From contig CM022669.1 in the NCBI GenBank assembly GCA_012295275.1, positions 1,065,573 to 1,129,572 of the forward strand: DNA of 64,000 nt, written 5' to 3'. The notes under the pieces are model-generated. The model made no database searches. It was not told the origin of the DNA and worked only from the letters and a program-made list of their open reading frames with translations. Both the position numbers and the translations under genes were made by a program. Of this stretch, positions 35,133 to 43,489 are shown piece after piece. This stretch comes from Chrysomallon squamiferum. Taxonomy: Eukaryota; Mollusca; Gastropoda; Neomphalida; Peltospiridae. How positions within the stretch are numbered: the stretch's first letter is position 1; each line of letters begins with the position of its first letter.

Positions 35133-37691
35133 ATGGACATCACAGAGGATAGTGTGGAGGAGATGAGAAGGGTGATGGAGCTGGTGAGGGATGAGGAGGA
35201 AGTGTCCAGTGTGTTAGGAGAGGTGAAACAAGAACTGAATGAAATACTCACACAGCTTGAAAAGAAAACAAGAGTGAACAGTGACTGGTACAAAGATCAA
35301 CTTACAAACACTGGCTTGTCAGACCGATGTCCACTGCAGCAGAGTGTGACAACAGTTTTACTGGAAAGTGATGTAACAAAGACTGATCTGTTGTCCAGAG
35401 CTACCAGTCTTTTAGTGGCAATAGGAGAACTGTACTTGATGGTTGGTGAGGATAATCAACTTGGTAACATGTTAGGAGTGAGCAGGATTCCGGGAAAGGA
35501 GAAGGATGAGATTATCAAGAAGAGTGATTCTAAACATGTAACACTGATGTATAAACATGGTGTGTACACTGTTTACATCATAGATGAAAAAAGTTGTGTC
35601 CATTCTGCAAAAATTATACAACAACAACTACAAAGTATACTTCAGAAAAATGTACAAAATGCTAAAGCAAAAGTAAATGACATCATTGCTTATACAGGAA
35701 AGCCGAGATGTGAATGGTTTGAATTTAGAAGTAAACTTTTGTTAGAGACTGGGGAAAGTGTCAGATGGCTGGAAGAACTGGAAAGTTCTATAGCTGCAGT
35801 TACATTAGAACAACAAACCTCTGCCGGAGACCCAGGTGAAAGATTAAAACATCTTCTGACAGGTTCTCGCTATTATGACAAAATTCTCAATGTTGTTGTT
35901 TATAAAGATGGTCAGGCTGGACTCATTATAGGTCACTCTAATATTGATTATCCTGGGGCCTTTGTATTTTCAGAAAAGTTGTTTGAAGTAGCAAAGTGTG
36001 TAGACATAGTTGAGAAAGTGATTTGTGAGATAGATGATGATGTTGGTGTTATGTTGAACTCGGGGAACGACTGTGAGGTGGTCATGTTGAATGTTCCAGT
36101 GTCGCGTGATGTTATTACAGTGATGTGTGACGCTGATGTTGTAGATGCCTGGTTAATACTGTCACTGCAGCTGACTCTCATGAAAAACAATCTCACTGAC
36201 TACCTGCTTTCTTCCTACACTGGCAAGTTTCAACATGGCTACACAGAGCCAATGTACCCAGTCAGCAAAGAATCAAAATGTTTGATAGAAACAATGTTGA
36301 ACAAAGAAAGTCATCAAGAACAACAACATCATTGTGAAATGGCCATTGAAAAACACAAGACTCTTTCACAGGCAAGTAGAGAAAGCAAAATTAACATAAA
36401 CGCTGTTTTGTTCTTGTTGAGGAGGAGGCTGTCTAATCAAAGGATATCAAATTTCTTGGCTCATTTCAACAACCCTGATGTTGTTGTCACTGACTGTGGA
36501 CAGGACTGGCAAGGCATTCATTGCTGGAGAGGGAATTCACCTTCACCCTGTCAGTTAACAGTGAACTACATGATCAAATGTGCAGCACTAAGCATTGTGA
36601 TATCTAGTAGAGGAAAATTCACACCATTGATTCATAAACTAAAAACTGATTTAAAACGCAGTCTAGAGGAGATGGTGCAGTTGGTAGTACGACTAGCAAT
36701 AAGGAAAGTCATGACAACTGACCTACCACTACAGCTAACACAGCATACAGAAACTGTGGACAGTTCTAACAAGAAGTGGGCTTTGGCATTGCATGCTGGG
36801 GCAGGAGCTACAATGGCAGCTGTACATAAACTGGCAGGAGGAATTCTGGGTGATAATGACAGTGTTGAAGAGATTGAAGAATATGCTCTGACTTCTGCTC
36901 TCAGACTGGGCTCTGACATGTTAAAATCAGGTCTTTCAAGCCTGGATTGTGTGCAGCAGGTTACTGCTGCATTAGAAAACTGTTTTCTGTTTAATGCTGG
37001 GAAAGGCTCAGTTTACAACTGTAAAGGTGATCATGAATTAGAAGCAGCTCTTGCTGATGGTGATCATGGTTTATATGGGGCTATGGTGTGCTTAAAAACT
37101 GTCAAAAACCCAATAGCAGGGGCTCGACTTGTTATGGACAAAACCAATCACTGCATACTAGCAGGTGAAGCTGCTGAAAAACTTTGTGAGGAACAAGGTC
37201 TGATTCTGGCTCCTAACAGCTATTTTCATACACATTATCGCAAACTGACACCAGCTGAACAAAGTGACACACATGGCCAGACTGTAGGGGCTGTGGCTGT
37301 AGATTCAAGAGGCAAACTGGCTGCTGCTTGTTCTACTGGTGGTCTTCGAGGTAAGATGCCAGGTCGTATAGGAGATACTCCAATCAATGGAGCAGGTTTA
37401 GTTGCCACAGGAAAGTGTGCTGTGTCCTGTACAGGGAAAGGTGAAGTTTTCTTACGTAACAGAGTAGCATCTTCAGTGGATGGACTCATGACATTTGGAG
37501 ACAAAACTCTAAGTGCAGCTTGTGAAGAAACTGTCTCCTCTCTGTCTTATGGTGATGGAGGACTGATTGCTGTAGACAGAGAAGGTAACATAGAATGTGT
37601 GTTTAACTGTGCAGTATTGGCTACTGGCAAAGCCAACTCTAGTGGAGTTTTTGTGACAAAGATATTGAAGAAAGCAAATAATCAACACTGA
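35133..37691 (+). CDS. Fusion protein: choline/carnitine acyltransferase-like domain + isoaspartyl peptidase/asparaginase-like domain
   Basis: One intact 852-codon exon. Residues about 60-530 follow the choline/carnitine acyltransferase fold: SRIPGKEKDEI, then HVTLMYKHGVYTV, then RCEWFEFRSKLL, then SRYYDKILNVVVYKDGQAG leading to His268, the expected catalytic His. The Glu four residues later is Asp272. GYTEP keeps half of the substrate TET motif; the Ser-Thr-Ser motif is not found. The usual Pro-rich N-terminal helix is shortened. Residues 547-850 are a full-length Ntn hydrolase of the isoaspartyl peptidase/taspase family: LHAGAG start, nucleophile Thr717 in TVGAVAVD, STGG 734-737, GRIGD with Arg745 and Asp748, CTGKGE 766-771. 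This half should be able to self-cleave before Thr717 and hydrolyse isoaspartyl peptides or asparagine; the acyltransferase half may be altered or inactive. I know of no such fusion. Confidence 0.93.
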   Translation: MDITEDSVEEMRRVMELVRDEEEVSSVLGEVKQELNEILTQLEKKTRVNSDWYKDQLTNTGLSDRCPLQQSVTTVLLESDVTKTDLLSRATSLLVAIGELYLMVGEDNQLGNMLGVSRIPGKEKDEIIKKSDSKHVTLMYKHGVYTVYIIDEKSCVHSAKIIQQQLQSILQKNVQNAKAKVNDIIAYTGKPRCEWFEFRSKLLLETGESVRWLEELESSIAAVTLEQQTSAGDPGERLKHLLTGSRYYDKILNVVVYKDGQAGLIIGHSNIDYPGAFVFSEKLFEVAKCVDIVEKVICEIDDDVGVMLNSGNDCEVVMLNVPVSRDVITVMCDADVVDAWLILSLQLTLMKNNLTDYLLSSYTGKFQHGYTEPMYPVSKESKCLIETMLNKESHQEQQHHCEMAIEKHKTLSQASRESKININAVLFLLRRRLSNQRISNFLAHFNNPDVVVTDCGQDWQGIHCWRGNSPSPCQLTVNYMIKCAALSIVISSRGKFTPLIHKLKTDLKRSLEEMVQLVVRLAIRKVMTTDLPLQLTQHTETVDSSNKKWALALHAGAGATMAAVHKLAGGILGDNDSVEEIEEYALTSALRLGSDMLKSGLSSLDCVQQVTAALENCFLFNAGKGSVYNCKGDHELEAALADGDHGLYGAMVCLKTVKNPIAGARLVMDKTNHCILAGEAAEKLCEEQGLILAPNSYFHTHYRKLTPAEQSDTHGQTVGAVAVDSRGKLAAACSTGGLRGKMPGRIGDTPINGAGLVATGKCAVSCTGKGEVFLRNRVASSVDGLMTFGDKTLSAACEETVSSLSYGDGGLIAVDREGNIECVFNCAVLATGKANSSGVFVTKILKKANNQH

Positions 37692-38258
37692 TAATAATAA
37701 TAACTTTCTATACAGTCTCCAAATTCCATTTAATGAAATACTGCAAATTTCTACTAAACTACCAAATGCGCTCAGTGTTTATCTCATCTAACCAATGGCA
37801 ATATCCATTCCTCTAAGGTTCATTTTCAAGCATTAGTTTGCCCTTCATGATAGTCAGTGTAGCTGCATAATGATATGCTGACAGGCTTGTTTAATCATTG
37901 TAATGTTGATACTTGAAAATACTGCAAGGAGTGATTAACTGTCTTTTCAAAACAAATCAAAGTTTTCCTTTTTATTTTAAACATCAAATGATGAGGAACT
38001 AAATATATGTTTAAATCAGATAAGGAATCCTAATTAGAAATAGGATTTTTAAATTATTAATAATTTAATTAGTTAAAAAATATACTTATGCTGTTTTAAT
38101 TCTTCAAGATATTTTTAATTTGCTAATTCATGTACACCCATTTTCCACCACCAGAAAAAAGAAAAGAAAATAATAATAAATTTTGTAATCAAATTTGTCT
38201 GAGTTATCAAACTGTTAAGTATTAAAAAAATACTGGTAGTAATAGTGAAATATAATTC

Positions 38259-38289
<31 letters not shown>

Positions 38290-38470
38290 AAAATTACATT
38301 TAAGATGTAGACAAGGTTTAATTCAGTATCACAGATAATGGAAATTACAGATACATACAACAACATCATGTTCAGTTAGCCTACAACTGTGAGTTATTTT
38401 AACATTTTCTTTTCTTCAGTCTCGTCTTCAAATTATAAAATAATAAGATTTCTTTTACTTCTTGTGTGCG
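37692..38470. other. 3' flank of the fusion gene
   Basis: Likely 3' UTR and spacer. It contains a (GT)n run at 38261-38285 and no further coding exon. Confidence 0.55.
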
Positions 38471-38476
38471 TTAATT

Positions 38477-38665
38477 CACTTTATTTTTACTTCACTTTTG
38501 TTTCACTGTTTTATTTTACGTAGTATATATTTCATTTTACTTTATTTTTACTTCACTTTTATTTCACAGTGTTTTAGTTTATGTAGAATATATTTCATTT
38601 TACTTTATTTTTACTTCACTTTTGTTTTATTGCATCTTGTTATGCATATGTTTTATTTTACAATA
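38477..38665. repeat. About 66-bp T-rich tandem repeat, three copies
   Basis: The unit contains TTTATTTTTACTTCACTTTT followed by a TTTCAC and GTAGTATATATTTCATTTTAC-like block. It recurs at about 38480, 38540 and 38605. A T-run and (GGT)n follow at 38766-38802. Confidence 0.75.
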
Positions 38666-38934
38666 TAACTTCTATTTCATTTATTTTTATTTGTTTTATA
38701 TTTATCTTTTATCGTTTATTGTTTTATTTTGTGTTGAATTGTAATGTAGTATATTTATTTATTTATTTTTTTTTTTTTTTTTTTTTGGTGGTGGTGGTGG
38801 TGTTCTAAATTGAATTAAGAAACTCCATTGACAAAATGTTATCTTGTCTTTCCACAGTAGTTGAATGTAAGAAACGCATCCATTGACAAAATGTTTTTCA
38901 TGTTCACCCATCCGTAAAACGTTTTTTATTACTT

Positions 38935-39540
38935 GTTATAATAAACGTGAAAACATACTAAAACGTAATACTGAAAACCTAACGAAACGTCGCCAAACAT
39001 ACTAAAACGAACGTAACGAAACATAATAAAACCATACAAAAACTGGAAACGTTATAATAAAACGAAAAACATAATAAAACGTAAAAAAACCTAATGAAAC
39101 GTTATAATAAAACGTATTAAAACATACTAAAAACGTTAATAAAACGTTTAAAACATAAAAAACGTAATATTGAAAACCTAATGAAACGTTATAATAAAAC
39201 GTAAAAACATACTAAAACGTATTTAAAAAAACATACTAAAACATACTAAAACGTAATATTGAAAACCTAATGAAACGTTATAATAAAACGTATTAAAACA
39301 ATACTAAAAAACGTAAAACGTATTAAAACATACTAAAAACGAAAACCCTAACGAAACGTTAAATAAAACGTTAAAACCTAATGAAACGTTATAATAAAAC
39401 GTATTAAAACATACTAAAACGTAATATTGAAAACCTAATGAAACGTTATAATAAAACGTATTAAAACATACTAAAACGTAATATTGAAAACCTAATGAAA
39501 CGTTATAATAAAACGTATTAAAAACGTAGAATTAAATACG
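38935..39540. repeat. 58-bp satellite rich in AACGTT/AAACG
   Basis: Units of about 58 bp with GTAATATTGAAAACCTAATG and AAACGTTATAATAAAACG are best conserved at 39163, 39252, 39421 and 39479. Shorter, scrambled units occur before 39160. The frequent ACGTT/AACGTT sites make it CpG-rich for this AT-rich region. Confidence 0.88.
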
Positions 39541-39544
39541 TTTC

Positions 39545-39652
39545 AAAACACCTGTCACTTTGCTTTCAACAAGTGTAAAAATAAATAAATAAATAAATAA
39601 AACACCTGTCACTTTGCTTTCAACAAGTGTAAAAATAAATAAATAAATAAAT
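39545..39652. repeat. Two perfect 54-bp tandem copies
   Basis: AAAACACCTGTCACTTTGCT through an (AAAT)n tail is repeated at 39545 and 39599 with no visible difference, indicating a recent duplication or very low divergence. Confidence 0.9.
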
Positions 39653-40167
39653 AAAAGAAAACATCAGAAATGCTGTGAAATGTATAGTCGAAGTATAAAA
39701 ATGTTTATATAAAATAACAAAGCTCGTTTTTGGCTTGTCAAACAGTTTTGTCTTTTTATACCATAATAGCAGCTGGCGCGTGTTTTAGTTTTAAAGGGAG
39801 GAAAATTAGAACACCTCTATTTTTATAAAACATATTTATTTTTAAATATTTATAACCACGTGATGATTTTATATAAACATGACTTTTATTCTATGTCCTC
39901 TGTTATATCCACTTCTGTAGCAGAAATTTTACAAATAAACAAAACTGACTTGAAGGAAAAAGAAAGGAAACTGAATTGATACTTACCTCCCTTAGTTTAA
40001 AATGGACATGCAAGTGCTAGGTGAATTGGTTGAGATTAAAAAGACAAAACTGACTGAGCTGACAGGGACAAACTACCTGCGATATTATACATAACATAAA
40101 AACAAACAAAAAAAAACCCCAGAAAAAAACAAACAAGAAAAAAAAATACCAAAACAACACAACAAGT

Positions 40168-40246
<79 letters not shown>

Positions 40247-40708
40247 TAAATAAGTAAATAAATAAATACACAAATATGAGAAATAACTTATAAGAAATCA
40301 TTTTTGTGCCACGTAAAAGCATGTTACGATAATAAATGTGAGACAAAGCTTTCTTAAGATTTAAAAAAATAAAATAAAATAGGAAAACTAAGAAAATTTA
40401 AAACTTTAATTCTGGCAAAGATGATAAGATTATATATATATGTAAAAATAAAATCAAATGAAATTCAATATACTACAAAGACTGGGTCTGTAAACACGTT
40501 ACGATTGGCTGAACGCGTTGAGTCGAGCTAATCGTGGTCTGATGTTGTATAACAAATATTCCAGTGTGTACATCTGAACACTTGATACGTTGTGAAAGGA
40601 AATTAGAGTGCTGCTTAATTTGTTAATGTCCTGTAAAAAAACAATAATAATAATTTTAAAAAATTCATGATAATAATAATAAATAAATAAATAAAATTAA
40701 TATATACA
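39653..40708. other. Spacer with compound microsatellite
   Basis: No gene is supported. A compound (AAC)n-(AAT)n tract runs about 40167-40242. Frames on the minus strand across it are poly-Leu or poly-Cys artefacts. Confidence 0.6.
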
Positions 40709-40940
40709 CAGGGTGGCCCAAAAGTAGGTTTACAGTTTTTACGTAGGCAATTTATTTTAAAATATAAGCATGTTTCAAGCATTAAACAGAAACTGTTTAA
40801 TCTCTCAGGTGCTCAAAATGTCCTGCTTCAACATTGCAACATTCTTCAAACCTCTACATTATGTTAATTGTATTTAGCAAGTAACTTTAAGCATATAAAC
40901 GATCGTTTAATAACTGTAAACCTACTTTTGGGCCACCCTG
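40709..40940. mobile_element. Mariner-type MITE, 232 bp
   Basis: Perfect 29-bp terminal inverted repeats starting CAGGGTGGCCCAAAAGTAGG are flanked by TA-rich sequence (TATATACA before, TAGATATA after), consistent with TA insertion of a Tc1/mariner non-autonomous element. No coding capacity. Confidence 0.85.
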
Positions 40941-41695
40941 TAGATATATATACGTACGTACATACACGGGTACACATATATGCATACATATGTGCACACA
41001 TACATACGTCCACATACATATATACACACATATTCATGTTTATTTTATAATATACAGTGGTAACTTTACTTAAGAGTTTAATTTGTTCCGTGGCCGAGCT
41101 CATTACTCAGTCTGCTCGTATATCAAATCAGTTTTCCCAACTGAAATTAATTGAAATACCATTAACCCATTCCAGCCATCCAAAAAACACCCAACCTTTT
41201 TGTAACGTGTTTTTAAATAAGAAAAACGTATTTATAAATAACAAATATTCTATTTAAAACAAAATAAAAGAGAATGTAAAGAAATGAATTGGTTTTGTAA
41301 AGTGTATTCGTTTTGGAGATCAGACAAATTATTTTAACGCCTTTGGCTGGAGTTGTAGCCTTTGTTGACTCCTTCTGAGTCAGTATGGTACATATCGTAA
41401 CAGTGCTACGCTAGAACAGCCAAGCCACGTTGACTACACACACAGCTCACTCGTGTTTTTCTGTGATATCATGTTTCAGTTCAATGGACATCATCCGCAT
41501 CTTCTTCTCACCACTTCCTCTGGACTCTCTTTCTTTGGATCTATGGTCAGAAAAAAGAAATTTGGCAAAATACTGCACAAAACGCGAACACAACACAACA
41601 GAGATACTTCCACGGTGAGGTAACCACTGATGCTGGCCGAATGTTGTGTTGTTCGTTGCGCCAACTAACAATATATATATATTCACACACAAAAC
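40941..41695. other. 3' flank of the Cosmc-like gene, with a short open frame
   Basis: It contains an alternating TACATA/CACATA microsatellite (40950-41040). On the minus strand, a frame at 41692-41447 continues open for 81 codons just past the Cosmc-like stop. It could hold a missed final exon, but I found no matching Cys-Ser-Asp motif or convincing junction. Confidence 0.35.
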
Positions 41696-42744
41696 TTATA
41701 CAATAATACTTGCCTTTTCTAAAATTACTGGATACAGGGAACACATCCATTTTGGTTTATAGTTACATTTGTGGTTTGACATCGTGTAGAAAAGTATTTT
41801 TCGTGACTCGTCAGCAGCATTTTGTTCTTGTATTCCCAAACTCTTCAAGCACTGCTTGATTCTGCTCTGTGACTTTAAACATGTTTTGTCTTCATGCCGT
41901 ATTTTTCTTAATCGTTGAAGACTTTCTTTGCTCAAAACATACTGCATCTGTTCTCTGGAATTGTTTACGTTTTCACTTTCACTGACATTGAAACTAAAAA
42001 AGATTGCATCTTCAGGATTTTTAACCGATAAAATGTTTCTTAAATTTTCCATTATAACGTAGGTTTTGACGTCAACTTTAAGTAACCAATCAGCGTCTTC
42101 CACGTGAGTATAGTAAATGTTTAAACGTCGAAACATATTTTTTTGTTTTTTATTTTTTCTGTTAATAATCTGAAATATGCTAGTGTTCATTCTGGTTATG
42201 ATGATGTTGTTGCATCGTCGTGCCCACGTGTTTCTAGCGTGTTCAGCCAGATTCTCGTCTGCTGGTGAAGTCGTTATCCAACACAATACTCTTTGTTGTC
42301 TTCCAGGAGCTAAATACAACAAACAAACAAGTTACTACTACTACAACTGTTACTATTACCACCACCTCTTTACTGCTAGTCAAAACATCATCAATACTTC
42401 AGCTGTTATTTTACACACACACGAAAACACAAATTATCTGTAACTGTCTTTACATGTAACTGTAATTTTGGTAAATGACAAAAAAAAAAAAAAAAAAAAA
42501 AAAGAAAACCTATCATAAATAAATATTTACCATGATAACTACTGACATCTGAACTGGATCTGGACAGGATCACGTGAGCAATCAGGGACGACTGGATGGA
42601 GAAGTAACCCGAACGCTGGGTGGCCTGGTACGTGGATAGTAGAGAGAAGGTTACATAGATCATACTTCCGATAAAAAATCCAAACAGAAAAGGCATCTGT
42701 GGACACGTCGTTCTTTTCTCTGAGTCTTCCACGTTTTTCTTCAT
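41696..42744 (-). CDS. Core-1 galactosyltransferase family protein, Cosmc-like (GT31)
   Basis: Two exons, 42744-42531 and 42309-41696, joined in phase (CAT G|GTAAAT ... TTTAG|CTCCTGG) to 275 residues. Residues about 18-40 (FLFGFFIGSMIYVTFSLL) form a type II signal anchor, followed by a stem. The luminal part has LCWITTSP, TWARRC, DADWLLKVDVKTYVIMENL, YVLSKESLQRLR and CLKSLGIQEQNAADE. The catalytic DxD of core-1 galactosyltransferase is replaced by DVK, as expected for the Cosmc (C1GALT1C1) chaperone branch rather than an active enzyme; the anchor and the ENAxD-like region also look Cosmc-like. The usual C-terminal Cys-Ser-Asp segment is missing, so a further exon may exist or the protein is shortened. 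An acceptor about 25 bases before the ATG shows a spliced 5' UTR. Expected to act in the ER/Golgi in mucin-type O-glycan synthesis. Confidence 0.75.
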
Positions 42745-42769
42745 ATCTTGATGTTATCCCATTTAACAA

Positions 42770-43005
42770 ACTAAAAAATAAATCAGTATGTCACGTGACT
42801 TGCATATCTTTAAACACTAAATTTCACCTCTCGAAGTCTGAAACACTCCACACTGATAAACAGTTTCAGTTTAATGTAAACTGTATCCCATGAATTTAAC
42901 AGAGAACAGAAGTCATTCCTATCATTTCAGCCACATGAAAAGGGGACATTTTACTTTATTCAGTAAATGTCAAGTTTTGATGGGTTTAACTGTACATACA
43001 TGCAA
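42770..43005. other. Upstream flank of the Cosmc-like gene
   Basis: Begins at the acceptor of the Cosmc-like 5' UTR (about 42770). No upstream exon could be fixed. Confidence 0.4.
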
Positions 43006-43009
43006 ACAT

Positions 43010-43105
43010 ACATTATACATATATACATAATACATACATACATACATACGTACATACATGCATACGTACGTACATACATACATACATACATACATACATA
43101 CATAC

Positions 43106-43136
<31 letters not shown>

Positions 43137-43141
43137 CATAC
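43010..43141. repeat. (CATA)n tetranucleotide array
   Basis: About 30 TACA/CATA units with a few G interruptions (TACG). Open frames through it are simple-sequence artefacts. Confidence 0.92.
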
Positions 43142-43144
43142 AAG

Positions 43145-43445
43145 TGAACAATCACTCAGCATCCATTCTGGTGAGAAACCTTTTAAGTGTGAGGTTTGTG
43201 CAAAACTTCTCACGGCGTTTAAGTTTAAAATATCATCTGAAGATCCACGTGGAGAGAATCTGTTCTAAATGTTAAGTTTGTGCAAAATGTTTCTCATAGA
43301 TTTAGCATCTTAAAACTCAGTCGAAAGTCCATACTGGTGAGAAATCATTGAGATGTGAAGTTTGTGTAAAATCTTTTTCAGGTAGTTTCAATCTTAAAGG
43401 TCACATGGAATTCCATTTTGTTGCGGAACCTTTAAGAATGATTGA
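43145..43445 (+). pseudogene. C2H2 zinc-finger (KRAB-type array style) gene fragment
   Basis: Three degenerate fingers: HSGEKPFKCEVCAK at 43162-43205, a CKMF-like finger with a stop near 43275, and a third with RCEVCVKSFS and HMEFH at 43350-43420. The linkers TGEKP/SGEKP are recognisable, but frameshifts and stops interrupt every finger. It sits directly between two tandem arrays. Confidence 0.75.
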
Positions 43446-43489
43446 CGATAATAAAATATTAAAGTGATAACTTTTTGAATAAAGGAGAA

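Noticed and set aside
40017-40346. Poly-Leu and poly-Tyr/Cys minus-strand frames
   Set aside because: Translation of an (AAC)n/(AAT)n microsatellite.
41447-41692. Possible third exon of the Cosmc-like gene
   Set aside because: The frame is open but I found neither a convincing donor/acceptor pair nor the expected Cys-Ser-Asp motif.
42960-43275. Met-Tyr-Val-Cys and Tyr-Ile-His repeat frames
   Set aside because: Translation of a CATA tetranucleotide array; only the zinc-finger remnant beyond it has protein character.
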